A stretch of DNA of 64,000 nucleotides from DTPS01 sp049591295 (GCA_049591295.1 JBAWEQ010000080.1:1-64000), one strand, 5' to 3'. Numbered from the stretch's first letter, positions 33,368 to 42,550 are shown. The notes: a model not told the origin generated them from the letters alone. Translations and numbers: made by a program.

Positions 33368-34570
33368 ATGCCCCAGTTCGAGTGGAAAGGCCGCAGGCGG
33401 ACCGGAGAGACCATAGAGGGCGCCATGGCCGCCGACAACAAGGACGCCGTCATCGCGGCCCTCCGACGTCAGCAGATCGTCGCCACCAGGGTCAAGGAGA
33501 AGGGCAAGGAGCTCGCCCTCCCCAAGTTCGGCGGCGGCGTAAAAACGAAGGAGCTGGCCATCTTCACTCGCCAGTTCTCCGTCATGATCGACGCGGGCCT
33601 CCCCGTTGTGCAGTGCCTGGAGATCCTGGGGTCCCAGCAGTCCAACCGGGCCTTCCAGCGCGTGCTCTTCGAGATCCGCGAGGACGTGGAGGCGGGCTCC
33701 AGCCTCCACGACGCCTTCAAGAAGCACCCCAAGGTCTTCAACGACCTCTACTGCAACCTCGTGGCGGCCGGGGAAGCGGGAGGCATCCTGGACACCATCC
33801 TCCAGCGCCTCTCGATCTACATCGAGAAGTCCGTCAAGCTGCGCTCCGCGATCAAGTCCGCCATGATCTACCCCGTGGTGGTCGTCACGGTGGCCGTCCT
33901 GGTCGTGATGGTCATCATGTGGAAGGTGGTCCCCACCTTCGCCAACCTATTCGAAGGCCTGGGCGCACAGCTCCCCCTGCCCACCCGGATCGTCATCGGC
34001 ATCAGCAATTTCCTGGGGCGCTGGGCCTGGCTGGTCATCATCCTGGTCATCGCGGTGGCGGTCACCATACGCCTCTACTACAGGACGCCCGGGGGCCGGT
34101 ACACCATCGACAAGATCCTGCTCAAGGTGCCGGTCTTCGGCATCGTCCTGAAAAAGATCGCCGTGGCCCGCTTCTGCCGGACCCTGGCGACCCTGGTCTC
34201 CTCCGGCGTGCCCATCCTGGAGGGGCTGGACATCACCGCCCGCACCTCCGGCAACGCCATCGTGGAAGAGGCCATCATGAAGACGCGCAAGGCGGTGGAG
34301 GAGGGCAAGACGCTCACCCAGCCCCTGGAGGAATCGAAGATCTTTCCCGGCATGGTGACCCAGATGATCAACGTGGGCGAGTCCACCGGCGCCCTCGACG
34401 CCATGCTCGGCAAGATCGCCGACTTCTACGAGGACGAGGTGGACGAGGCCGTGGGCAACCTCATGGCCATGCTGGAGCCCGTCATCATCGTCTTTCTGGG
34501 CGTCACCATCGGCGGCATCGTCATCGCCATGTACATGCCCATGTTCTCCCTCATCCAGCAGATCCAGTAG
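33368..34570 (+). CDS. pilC: Type IV pilus inner-membrane platform protein PilC
   Basis: 400 aa with two GspF-type domains (about 65-190 and 270-395), each ending in membrane segments. Signature pieces are AIFTRQFSVMIDAGLPVVQC and ATLVSSGVPILEGLDI. Three hydrophobic helices (about 170-195, 215-235, 370-395) span the inner membrane. It couples the PilB and PilT motors to pilin movement. It starts 26 bases after pilT with GGGAGGAACC before the ATG. The minor and major pilins that usually lie nearby are absent. Confidence 0.96.
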   Translation: MPQFEWKGRRRTGETIEGAMAADNKDAVIAALRRQQIVATRVKEKGKELALPKFGGGVKTKELAIFTRQFSVMIDAGLPVVQCLEILGSQQSNRAFQRVLFEIREDVEAGSSLHDAFKKHPKVFNDLYCNLVAAGEAGGILDTILQRLSIYIEKSVKLRSAIKSAMIYPVVVVTVAVLVVMVIMWKVVPTFANLFEGLGAQLPLPTRIVIGISNFLGRWAWLVIILVIAVAVTIRLYYRTPGGRYTIDKILLKVPVFGIVLKKIAVARFCRTLATLVSSGVPILEGLDITARTSGNAIVEEAIMKTRKAVEEGKTLTQPLEESKIFPGMVTQMINVGESTGALDAMLGKIADFYEDEVDEAVGNLMAMLEPVIIVFLGVTIGGIVIAMYMPMFSLIQQIQ

Positions 34571-35463
34571 CGAGGGAAACCAAGGAGCAGGGAACCTGGA
34601 GGCAGGGAGGGAACGAGGCCGCGAGCCACCTCCCTGCCTCTTGGCTTCGTCTCCTCAGATCACCCGTGCACCTTGTCCTAGAGGGAAGAAGAGGAGCGAG
34701 ACGTGAGCCGCGAGACGCAAGACGCGAAACGCGAGACGCGACGAGGCAAAGCATCCTACGCGGGTCATCCTGAGGGCCCCTTCGGAGGGCCGCTGGCTCA
34801 GGGTCCCGTAGCAGAGAGACCACCGGCGGCACCGGAACTGCGGGATCCTGTGCTAGTTGCCCGTTGTGGGCTTGCCACAGGATGACGGGAAAAAGGGGGC
34901 CAGACGCGAGGCGCGAGGCGCAAGACGTGAGACGCGAGGGAGCCAACGGTCGAATGGCCACCCCTCTTTTCCGTCATGGCTCCCTAAGCGTTGTTGAGAA
35001 AGTCCCCCTTCCGAGGCCGTCATTCGGGCGAGCGGAGCGAGTCCAGAATCCGAAGCCACGGCGGCGGACAGGAAAGGCTGGGGCCGCAGGTCGCGGTCTA
35101 AAGCCGGCATCCCGGCCTCTCGATCCCGTTCACCCGCAAAAACGACGGGGCTCTCTGGCGCGCAGACTTCCTCCCCGTTTCCCGGCCTTCCGACCTCCTA
35201 CTACTCCGACACCAATAGGGTTGACTCTTTGCAAAGGACAGCTTCGAAGTGGGGATGGGAGAGCAGCGAGGCCGAAGCCTGAGCCTGCCCCCGCGAAGGC
35301 GGGGGGGCCTGCTTGCGAAACCAGCCCACCGCGGTGGGCTTTCCCCAGCCGAGCGCCGAGAGGGAAGGGGCCAACCCCTTCCCTCTCGGATTGGTAACTT
35401 CCCAACCTCCGCCTCCGCGCGCTATCATTTTCTCCATGACGATTGCCGGGAATCCCTAAGGCC
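34571..35463. repeat. 893-bp gene-free region with dispersed element and stacked hairpins
   Basis: No convincing gene. Contents in order: GCGAGAC heptamers (34697-34742); a dispersed element with inverted ends GTCATCCTG/CAGGATGAC (34764-34886); more heptamers (34908-34942); a GTCATTCGGGCGAGCGGAGC motif near 35020; and a block of hairpins: CCCCCGC/GCGGGGG (35288-35305), palindrome AGCCCACCGCGGTGGGCT (35323-35340), and a perfect 15-bp stem CCGAGAGGGAAGGGG with loop CCAA (35356-35389). The last two may stop transcription from pilC, but no T tract follows. A short frame, ATG at 35436 to TAA, precedes pilS. Confidence 0.75.
34764..34886. mobile_element. MITE-like dispersed element
   Basis: About 123 bp, bounded by GTCATCCTGAG and CAGGATGAC, with an internal inverted pair GGATCCTGTG/CACAGGATGA. 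A diverged copy lies at about 7224-7334 and a fragment at 9261-9303. It has no coding capacity. Confidence 0.5.
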
Positions 35464-37092
35464 ATGGAAGCCCTCGAGACGAGCGCCGTTCGGTTGATGG
35501 TCTACCGGATGGTGATCATCCTCACCTTCTTCCTCAGCGCGCTGGGAATCCAGGCCTTCCTGGGAGCCGAGGCCTACCTCAGGCCCTTCTACTACATCAT
35601 CGCCTTCGTCCTGGCCCAGAATCTCCTCTACACCGTTATCTATCTCTCCGCCCGCTCGCTCAGGGATCGGCCGTTTTTCATCATCGTCCAGCTCTTCGGG
35701 GACGTCCTGACGGTGACGCTGCTGGCCCTGTTCACGGGTGGCATCCAGAGCATCTTCACCTTCCTCTACCACCTGCTCATCGTGGTGGCGGGATACCTCC
35801 TGCGCAAGCGCGGGGCCTTCACCATGGCGGTGATCAATGCCCTGGTGTACGGACTTCTCTGCGTCGCCCTCTTCTACGACTGGATCAACCCCGAGAGACT
35901 GGGCGGGAGCTTCCCCTACGACCGCCCCACCGCCGAGTCGGCCCTCTATTCGCTCCTGGCCAATTACGTCGGCTTCTTCCTCATCGCCGCGCTCATCACC
36001 ATCATGTCGGGGCGCCTCGAATCCACCCGCAAGGCGCTGGGAGTCATGGAGAGGGATTTCACCAGCCTCCAGAGCCTGAACGAGCAGATCCTCTCCTCCC
36101 TCACCTGGGGGGTCGTGACCACCGACGCCCAGGGCCGCGTCACCTATTCCAACCCCGCGGCCATGCGGCTGCTGGGCGAAACCCTGCCCGCGGGATGGGA
36201 CTTCGACCCCCACCTCGCGGCTCTGGGCCATCGCGGCCGCTCCGCGCTGGACCCGGAGGCTCCCGAGGGGCGGGAGCTGGAGCTGGCCGTGGCAGGCGGA
36301 GAGCGCCACCTCTCCATCGTCACCGCCCCTCTCCGCTCCGGTCCGTCCGCCCTGGGCTACCTGGCGCTCATCCGCGACCAGACGGAGGTGGTGAAGCTGA
36401 GGGAACAACTGGCGCTGAAGGAGCGGCTCATGGCGACGGGGGCCATGGCCGCGGACATCGCCCACGAGATCAAGAACCCGCTGGGCAGCATCTTCGGCGC
36501 CGCGCAGATGCTCAAGAGGCAGGCACCCGATGAGAGCAGCGAGCACGCCCTGCTGGCCATCATCCAGGAGGAGAGCCGTCGCCTGACCGAGATCCTCAAC
36601 AACTTCCTCCGCTACGTGAAACCCCCGCAGATTCGGAGGCAGCCGCTCGACCTGACGGCCCTGGCCGCAGAGGTCGTGACCCTCTTCCGGAACGATTCGG
36701 CGAACCCTTCGGGGCTGATCGTGCAGCTGGCCCTCCCGGGCCATCCGGTGGAGGTCTCGGCCGATGCGGACCGGGTCCGGCAGGCCCTCTGGAACATCCT
36801 CACCAACGCCAGAAAGGCGGTGAAAGCCGAGGGGGTCATCCGCGTTTCCTTAACGCGCTCAAGCCTAGACGCTATACTGGAGGTGGAGGACAACGGCGAG
36901 GGCATGAGGAATTCGCAGATCCCCAACTACTTCCAGCCGTTCCGCCGCGGCTTCGCGCAGGGTTCGGGCCTGGGCCTCTCGGTGGTCTACCAGATCATGG
37001 AGGAGCACCGGGGGCGCGTCGAGATCGAATCGGCCCTCGGAAGGGGCACGCGCTGCCGGCTCCTCTTCCCTCTGGAGGCGGCCCATGAGTGA
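35464..37092 (+). CDS. pilS: PilS-like sensor histidine kinase
   Basis: 542 aa. Six hydrophobic segments (about 12-180) form a PilS-type membrane sensor, with no large periplasmic domain. A PAS-like segment (about 200-310) follows, with the phosphorylation helix H-box IAHEIKNPLGSIFGAAQML (His about 338) and the ATPase boxes NILTNARKAV, DNGEGM and GSGLGLSV. It senses a membrane signal, in known systems the pilin itself, and phosphorylates PilR. The ATG at 35464 was preferred; a TTG seven codons earlier is possible. Its end overlaps pilR by eight bases. Confidence 0.9.
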   Translation: MEALETSAVRLMVYRMVIILTFFLSALGIQAFLGAEAYLRPFYYIIAFVLAQNLLYTVIYLSARSLRDRPFFIIVQLFGDVLTVTLLALFTGGIQSIFTFLYHLLIVVAGYLLRKRGAFTMAVINALVYGLLCVALFYDWINPERLGGSFPYDRPTAESALYSLLANYVGFFLIAALITIMSGRLESTRKALGVMERDFTSLQSLNEQILSSLTWGVVTTDAQGRVTYSNPAAMRLLGETLPAGWDFDPHLAALGHRGRSALDPEAPEGRELELAVAGGERHLSIVTAPLRSGPSALGYLALIRDQTEVVKLREQLALKERLMATGAMAADIAHEIKNPLGSIFGAAQMLKRQAPDESSEHALLAIIQEESRRLTEILNNFLRYVKPPQIRRQPLDLTALAAEVVTLFRNDSANPSGLIVQLALPGHPVEVSADADRVRQALWNILTNARKAVKAEGVIRVSLTRSSLDAILEVEDNGEGMRNSQIPNYFQPFRRGFAQGSGLGLSVVYQIMEEHRGRVEIESALGRGTRCRLLFPLEAAHE

Positions 37093-38464
37093 CCGCGTGC
37101 TGGTCGTGGACGACGAGACCTCCATGCGGCGCATGCTGGAGATCCTCTTCCGGGACGAGGGGTACGAGGTCCAGACCGCGGAGAGCGCCGAGCGGGCCAT
37201 GGCGGCCCTCGGCTCGACGCCGTTCGACGTCGTGATCTCGGACATCCGCATGCCGGGGCTCTCGGGCATGGACCTCCTGCGCCGGCTCAAGACCGACGAT
37301 TCCCAGGCCGAAGTGATCCTCATGACCGCCTATGCGAGCACGGATTCGGCCATCGAAGCCCTGAAGCTGGGCGCCTTCGATTACGTCACCAAGCCCTTCC
37401 AGGTGGAGGAGCTGGTCAACATCGTCCGGCACGCCATCGAGAAGAAGACGCTCAGCGAGGAGAACGTCCTCCTCAAGGTCCGCCTGGCCCACCAGGAGCG
37501 CTTCGGTGAGATCGTCGGCCAGAGCCGGCCCATGCAGGAGATCTACGCCCTGATCGAGCGCATCGCCCCCACGGCGAGCACCGTCCTCGTCCAGGGCGAG
37601 AGCGGCACCGGCAAGGAGCTCATCGCCAGGACCATCCACCAGCGCTCGCCCCGCGGCAAGCGCCCCTTCGTCGCCGTCAACTGCGGAGGGCTCACCGAGA
37701 CCCTCCTGGAGAGCGAGCTCTTCGGCCACGTCAAGGGGGCCTTCACCGGGGCCCACGCCACCAAGAAGGGCTTTTTCGACCTGGCCGAAGGGGGAACGAT
37801 CTTTCTGGATGAAATCGGCGAGATGTCTCCCTCCATGCAGGTCAAGCTGCTGCGCGCCTTGCAGGAGCGCCGCATCCGCCCCGTGGGGGGCGACGGCGAG
37901 CACCCCGTGGACGCGCGGGTCATCGCGGCCACCAACGAGGACCTCCAGCGGATGATTCAGGAGAAGAGGTTCCGGGAGGACCTCTACTACCGCATCAAGG
38001 TCCACTCCATCGCGGTGCCGCCGCTCCGGAACCGCCGCGAGGACATCCCCCTGCTGGCCAGGAGCTTCATGGAGAAGCACGCCAGGCTCATGGGCCGCGC
38101 CCTCCCGACCCTGTCGGCGGAGGCGCTCAAGGCCCTCGAAAGCTACGGCTGGCCGGGCAACGTGCGGGAGCTCGAGAACGTGGTGGAACGGGCCATGGCT
38201 CTCGCCGAGGGGCGCATCGAGACGCGCCACCTGCCGGAGGAGGTGGTGAGCTTCCGCCTGACCCAGGCCCCGGGGGAGATCCAGATCCCCGAGAGCGGGT
38301 TCGACCTCACCGAGGTGGTGGAACAGACCCGGGCGCGCTACATCCAGAAGGCACTGGAGCTGGAGGGGGGCGTCATGGTCAGGGCGGCCCAGCGGTTGGG
38401 AATCACCTTCCGCTCCATGCGCTACTTCGTCAAGAAGTACCACCTGAACGCGAAAGAAGGCTGA
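37085..38464 (+). CDS. pilR: PilR-like sigma-54-dependent response regulator
   Basis: 459 aa. Receiver domain about 1-120 with Asp53 and Lys103; AAA+ domain with GESGTGKE, intact GAFTGA, GGTIFLDEIGEM and RFREDLYYR; C-terminal helix-turn-helix of Fis type (GGVMVRAAQRLGITFRSMRY). With PilS it should drive sigma-54 promoters, classically of the pilin gene. No pilA is in the window, so its target is elsewhere. A glycosyltransferase gene follows instead. Confidence 0.93.
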   Translation: MSDRVLVVDDETSMRRMLEILFRDEGYEVQTAESAERAMAALGSTPFDVVISDIRMPGLSGMDLLRRLKTDDSQAEVILMTAYASTDSAIEALKLGAFDYVTKPFQVEELVNIVRHAIEKKTLSEENVLLKVRLAHQERFGEIVGQSRPMQEIYALIERIAPTASTVLVQGESGTGKELIARTIHQRSPRGKRPFVAVNCGGLTETLLESELFGHVKGAFTGAHATKKGFFDLAEGGTIFLDEIGEMSPSMQVKLLRALQERRIRPVGGDGEHPVDARVIAATNEDLQRMIQEKRFREDLYYRIKVHSIAVPPLRNRREDIPLLARSFMEKHARLMGRALPTLSAEALKALESYGWPGNVRELENVVERAMALAEGRIETRHLPEEVVSFRLTQAPGEIQIPESGFDLTEVVEQTRARYIQKALELEGGVMVRAAQRLGITFRSMRYFVKKYHLNAKEG

Positions 38465-38655
38465 GGGAAAGAAGATTCCCATTTTAGAAAGTGAAAAGAA
38501 TGCACCACCAAGACACCAAGGCACCAAGGGATCGTAAATCGAATCTTGGAAAAAGCTCCTCCGGCCATCCCGCGTCTCCTAAGCATCTCATCCCCTCATC
38601 CCCTACTCACCTCATCACCTCATCACCTCATCACCCCATCACCCCCGAGGCCTGA
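38465..38655. repeat. CACCAAG-type element and CATCACCT octamers
   Basis: 38503-38530 is GCACCACCAAGACACCAAGG followed by CACCAAGGG, 39 bases after pilR. 38585-38645 is an array of CTCATCAC/CTCATCCC octamers reaching almost to the next start codon. No gene. Confidence 0.75.
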
Positions 38656-39657
38656 ATGACCGATGCCGCCGGTCCCGCCCCCCCGGAACTGAGCCTCCTG
38701 GTCCCCCTCTACAACGAGGAGGAGAACCTGGAACCCCTGCTGGAGCGCATCCAGGAGGAGATGGCCCGCCTGGGACGGAGCTACGAGGTCGTGCTCGTGG
38801 ACGACGGCTCCCGAGACAGCACGGTGGCGCGGCTCAAGAGGGCCGTCGCCCAACGCCCCCACCTCCGCGTCGTCCTCCTCCGGCGCAATTCCGGCCAGAC
38901 CGCCGCCCTCGCGGCGGCCATCGAGCACTCCCGGGGGGCCGTCCTCGTCCCGCTGGACGGTGACCTCCAGAACGATCCCGCCGACATCCGCAAGCTGGTT
39001 TCGAAGCTCGACGAGGGCTTCGACGTGGCCAGCGGCTGGCGCCGCCACCGCCGGGACCCCTTCTTCACGCGCATTCTGCCCTCGAAGATCGCCAACGGGC
39101 TCATCTCCCTCATCTCGGGAGTCAAACTGCACGACTACGGCTGCACCCTCAAGGCCTACCGGCGCGAGGTGCTGGCCCCCGTGGTGCTGTTGGGAGAGAT
39201 GCACCGCTTCATCCCCATCCTGGCCACGTGGCAGGGGGCGCGCGTGGCCGAGGTGGAGGTGACCCATCATCCCCGCGTGGCGGGCAAGAGCAAGTACGGC
39301 CTCGGCCGCACCCTCAAGGTCGTCCTCGACCTCCTGACCATCAAGTTCATGGGCTCCTTCCTCACCAAGCCCATCTACGCCTTCGGCGGAGCGGGCGTGG
39401 GGCTCTGGCTCCTCTCGGCTGTATTGGCCGCCTACACGCTTTGGCAGAAGCTGGCCTACGGCGTCTGGGTCCACAACAACCCCCTGCTCCTCGTGGCCAT
39501 CTTCATCGCTCTCGTAGGGATGCAGCTCATCATGATGGGCCTTCTGGGCGAACTCCTCATCCGCATCTACTTCGCCAGCTCCGGAACAACCCCCTACGTC
39601 ATCCGCGAGGTTCTCGAGTCGCCTGGGGGCGGTGGAGAGGTGGAGGCTGAAGGGTGA
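38656..39657 (+). CDS. GtrB/DPM1-like family 2 glycosyltransferase
   Basis: 333 aa. The GT-A domain (about 10-235) carries LVPLYNEEENL, VDDGSRDST and the metal motif DGDLQNDP, then two C-terminal membrane helices (about 240-262 and 277-300). Such enzymes put a sugar onto undecaprenyl or dolichyl phosphate. The C-terminal EVEAEG and stop codon are already inside the GGGTGAA heptamer array that follows. It opens the plus-strand arm of the glycan region. Confidence 0.92.
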   Translation: MTDAAGPAPPELSLLVPLYNEEENLEPLLERIQEEMARLGRSYEVVLVDDGSRDSTVARLKRAVAQRPHLRVVLLRRNSGQTAALAAAIEHSRGAVLVPLDGDLQNDPADIRKLVSKLDEGFDVASGWRRHRRDPFFTRILPSKIANGLISLISGVKLHDYGCTLKAYRREVLAPVVLLGEMHRFIPILATWQGARVAEVEVTHHPRVAGKSKYGLGRTLKVVLDLLTIKFMGSFLTKPIYAFGGAGVGLWLLSAVLAAYTLWQKLAYGVWVHNNPLLLVAIFIALVGMQLIMMGLLGELLIRIYFASSGTTPYVIREVLESPGGGGEVEAEG

Positions 39658-39745
39658 AGGGTGAAGGGTGAAGGGTGAAGGGTGAAGGGTGAAGGGTGAA
39701 GGGTGAAGGGTGAAGGGTGGAGGGTGAAGGGTGAAGGGTGAGGAG
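39648..39745. repeat. GGGTGAA heptamer array
   Basis: About 13 near-perfect copies of GGGTGAA (one or two changed to GGGTGGA). The array begins inside the last codons of the glycosyltransferase gene and contains its stop codon. Confidence 0.92.
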
Positions 39746-39803
39746 TAGAGAGCCCATGACCCATCGGCCAGCAGCCATGGATTCAAGAAGAATCATGGCG
39801 CTC

Positions 39804-39885
39804 CCGTGGGGCGGGCACCCCGGCCCGCCGCTCTCCCGCTCCGCTGAACCGTGGGGCGGGCGCCCCCGCCCGCCGCTCCCCGGCT
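39804..39885. repeat. REP palindromes 1 and 2
   Basis: Two copies, GTGG starting at 39806 and 39851, exactly 45 bp apart. Each is GTGG + stem GGCGGGC/GCCCGCC + CGCTC. The GTRG tetranucleotide next to a GC-rich hairpin is the classic signature of REP sequences mobilised by RAYT transposases. Confidence 0.8.
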
Positions 39886-39961
39886 CCAACCGGCGCGCCC
39901 CAAGAAGGCTATTTCCAATGAAAAGAAAGCCTCCTCAACGAGGCGAAGCTTCACTCCGGCC

Positions 39962-40675
39962 ATGGAACGGCTGACGACCTATCGTCGCCGCCTACCCCAT
40001 TTTCATGTGAGGGGTGCCCGCTACTCCCTCACGTTCCGCTTATCACCCCGGCAATCCCCGCCGCTATCCTCCAAAGAGTGCGAGGCCATGGTCTCTCATA
40101 TCCACAAGATGGGCCCGGGCAAGGTTGAAGCCTTCGTCGTTATGCCCGACCACGTGCATCTTCTCTATTCCACCACGAGAGATGAGCATCTGATCAAGAC
40201 ATTACAATCCCTCAAGGGCTCGTCTTCCCATACCCTCACCAGCCGCTTCGGCCGCCGGTCACCCATATGGCAGGATGAAACCTATGATCACCTCATCCGC
40301 AATGAGCCGGAATTCAGCACAGCTTGGCTCTACATAGAGGGCAATCCCGTTCGAAAAGGCCTCGTTAGCCGCATCACAGACTATCCCTGGTCCAGCGCTT
40401 GGAAGGGAGGGGGGGTCGCGGCCGAGGGCGGCCGCGCCACAGCCGAGACCGGCCGCGCCACAGCCGAGGGCGGCCGCGGTACGGAAGAGAATCATGATGA
40501 ACTCGTGGGGCGGGCGCCCTCGCCCGCCGCTCCCCATGGTCACCCCACCGTGGGGCGGGCGCCCTCGCCCGCCATCCCTCATCCCCAATCAGACCCGCAA
40601 CCCCTTGATGGTCTCGCGGCCGAGGGCGGCCGCGCCACAGCCGAGGGCGGCCGCGCCACGGGCGAAGGGAAATAG
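39962..40675 (+). CDS. REP-associated tyrosine transposase (RAYT)
   Basis: 237 aa. It opens with RRRLPHFHVRGARYSLTFRL, typical of RAYTs. The HUH motif is in VVMPDHVHLLYS (about 59-70), the tyrosine region in WQDETYDHLIRNEPEF (about 101-116), and the family ending IEGNPVRKGLV...DYPWSSAW is near 123-145. Such single-strand transposases act on REP hairpins. Beyond the conserved domain the frame runs about 90 codons through repeat DNA, giving tails of AEGGRAT units and the translation of REP copies 3 and 4. The start is uncertain; the ATG at 39962 fits the family N-terminus but lacks a good ribosome site. asnB begins three bases after its stop codon. Confidence 0.85.
   Translation: MERLTTYRRRLPHFHVRGARYSLTFRLSPRQSPPLSSKECEAMVSHIHKMGPGKVEAFVVMPDHVHLLYSTTRDEHLIKTLQSLKGSSSHTLTSRFGRRSPIWQDETYDHLIRNEPEFSTAWLYIEGNPVRKGLVSRITDYPWSSAWKGGGVAAEGGRATAETGRATAEGGRGTEENHDELVGRAPSPAAPHGHPTVGRAPSPAIPHPQSDPQPLDGLAAEGGRATAEGGRATGEGK
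40416..40480 (+). repeat. 21-bp tandem repeats (AEGGRAT) in the RAYT tail
   Basis: Three copies of a 21-bp unit GCCGAGGGCGGCCGCGCCAC(A), encoding AEGGRAT in frame. A further pair lies at 40620-40664 near the end of the same frame. The unit contains its own palindrome GCGGCCG...CGGCCGC. Confidence 0.75.
40503..40577. repeat. REP palindromes 3 and 4 (inside the RAYT frame)
   Basis: GTGGGG starts at 40505 and 40550, again 45 bp apart. Both are translated within the C-terminal tail of the transposase (VGRAPSPA units). Confidence 0.8.
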
Positions 40676-40678
40676 GCC

Positions 40679-42550
40679 ATGTGCGGCATAGCGGGCTTCG
40701 CGCTGAACCGGCCGGCTGATCGCGAGGCGCTCGCGGCCATGACGCGGAGCCTCGTGCACCGGGGCCCCGACGGGGAAGGCTTCTTCGTGGAAGAGGGCGT
40801 GGGGCTGGGCCACCGGCGCCTGGCCATCCTGGACCTTCCGGGCGGGGCCCAGCCCATGGCCAACGAGTCGGGCTCGGTGGTGGTGGTCTTCAACGGCGAG
40901 ATCTACAACTTCCAGGCCCTGCGCGCGGAGCTGGAGGCCAAGGGACACCGCTTCGCCACGCGCTCGGACACGGAGGTGCTCGTGCACCTCTACGAGGAGG
41001 AGGGCGAGGATTTCCTCCCCAGGCTGAACGGCATCTTCGCCTTCGCCCTCTACGACCGCGAGCGCCGGAGCCTCCTGCTGGCGAGGGACCCGCTGGGAGT
41101 GAAGCCGCTCTATTATGCCGAGGTGCCGCGAGGGCTCCTGTTCGGCTCCGAGCTCAAGGCCCTGCGCGCCCATCCCGATTTCCCGACTGACCTGGACCTG
41201 GATGCCCTGAAGGCCTACTTCACCTGCGAATACGTCCCCGCTCCCCTCTCCATCTACCGTTCGGCCAGAAAGCTCCTGCCCGGCCACGCTCTGCTGGCGG
41301 GACCGGAGGGAATCCGGGTCCGTCCCTACTGGCACTGGGCCATTCCTCAGGAGCTTGGGCTGTCCCGGGCAGAAGCGGCGGAAAAACTCCGGGAAACGGT
41401 CCTGCGAAGCGTCAAGGGCCAGCTCATCTCCGACGTGCCCCTGGGGGTGTTCCTGAGCGGCGGCGTGGATTCCAGCATCGTCGCGGCCTGCATGGTGGAA
41501 GCGGGGGGGCGCGTGGAGAGCTTCTCCATCGGCTTCGAGGACCCCTCCTTCGACGAGAGCGCGTACGCCCGGACGGCGGCGCGGCACCTGGGTTGCGGCC
41601 ACCACGAGCACACCTTCTCCGAGAAAGAGCTGCTGGCCGAGGTCCCGCGCGTACTCGGCCTTCTCGACGAACCCTTTGCCGACCCCTCGCTCTTTCCCAC
41701 CGCCCTGCTCTCCCGCTTCGCCCGGCAGCGCGTGACCGTGGCCCTGGGCGGGGACGGCGGCGACGAGCTCTTCGCGGGATACCCGACCTACTGGGTGCAC
41801 CACCGCTTCGGCCTCTACCGGTCCCTGCCGGGCTGGGCGCGACGCGCCGGGATGGCCGCGGCGGACCGCCTCCTGCCCGTCTCCCACGCGAACCTCACCC
41901 TGCCCTACAAGCTCCGCAAGTTCAGGGACGGGGCTGAGTATCCAATGCCGCTGCGGCACCACCTCTGGCTCGGCTCGTGGACCCCGGAGGGGCTCGCGCG
42001 GCTTATGCCAGGTGCCGGTGCCGTGGCCCTCTCCGAGAAGTGGATCCCGGACGCGCCGCAGAAGGATCCCGTCACCTCGGCCCAGTGGCTGGACCTCCAC
42101 ACCTATCTGCTGGAGGACATCCTCGCCAAGGTGGACAGGGCCAGCATGATGGCCTCCCTGGAGGCCCGCGTGCCCCTGCTCGATCCCGAGATCGTCCGCC
42201 TCGCCTTCGCCATGCCCCACGACTGGAAGCTCCGCGGGCGCGCGGGCAAGGCGGTCTTCAAGGAGGCCTTCGCCGGCCGCTTCCCGAAGGGCTTCCTCGA
42301 CCGCCCCAAAAAGGGCTTCGGCATCCCCGTCGCCCGCTGGCTCACGGGCCCCCTGCGGCCCATGGCCGAGGAACTGCTCTCCGATGAGGTGCTGGGCAGG
42401 GTCCCCTTCCTCAAACCGGACGAACCCCGCCGCCTCTGGCGCGAACACCTCGCCCGCAAGGCCGACCATCGCAAACCCCTCTGGACCCTGCTGTGCTTTC
42501 TCGACTGGTGGAGGAGGGACCACAAGCGGATAGGAGGAAGGAGCGAATGA
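40679..42550 (+). CDS. asnB: Glutamine-hydrolysing asparagine synthase
   Basis: 623 aa. Cys2 directly after the initiator Met is the glutaminase nucleophile (MCGIAGF). The N-terminal Ntn domain runs to about 210; the synthetase domain has the PP-loop LSGGVDSS (about 260-267) and ALGGDGGDELFAGYP. In glycan clusters AsnB homologs often amidate sugar acids or act on polysaccharide precursors rather than making free asparagine; either is possible here. It lies directly behind the RAYT gene and in front of three more REP copies. Confidence 0.93.
   Translation: MCGIAGFALNRPADREALAAMTRSLVHRGPDGEGFFVEEGVGLGHRRLAILDLPGGAQPMANESGSVVVVFNGEIYNFQALRAELEAKGHRFATRSDTEVLVHLYEEEGEDFLPRLNGIFAFALYDRERRSLLLARDPLGVKPLYYAEVPRGLLFGSELKALRAHPDFPTDLDLDALKAYFTCEYVPAPLSIYRSARKLLPGHALLAGPEGIRVRPYWHWAIPQELGLSRAEAAEKLRETVLRSVKGQLISDVPLGVFLSGGVDSSIVAACMVEAGGRVESFSIGFEDPSFDESAYARTAARHLGCGHHEHTFSEKELLAEVPRVLGLLDEPFADPSLFPTALLSRFARQRVTVALGGDGGDELFAGYPTYWVHHRFGLYRSLPGWARRAGMAAADRLLPVSHANLTLPYKLRKFRDGAEYPMPLRHHLWLGSWTPEGLARLMPGAGAVALSEKWIPDAPQKDPVTSAQWLDLHTYLLEDILAKVDRASMMASLEARVPLLDPEIVRLAFAMPHDWKLRGRAGKAVFKEAFAGRFPKGFLDRPKKGFGIPVARWLTGPLRPMAEELLSDEVLGRVPFLKPDEPRRLWREHLARKADHRKPLWTLLCFLDWWRRDHKRIGGRSE

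Noticed and set aside
34864..35397. 177-codon frame in the gap between pilC and pilS
   Set aside because: Made almost entirely of repeat and hairpin DNA, basic low-complexity product, no ribosome site.
35436..35459. Seven-codon frame before pilS as a leader peptide
   Set aside because: Too short to support from sequence alone; no codon pattern suggesting attenuation.
34571..35463. tRNA or other stable RNA gene in the large gaps
   Set aside because: No cloverleaf with TTCGA-type T-loop and matching acceptor stem was found in this or the other gaps by eye.
39640..39760. Tandem array considered as a CRISPR
   Set aside because: Units are 7 bp with no unique spacers, and no cas genes are in the window. 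The 45-bp REP groups also lack variable spacers of CRISPR type.
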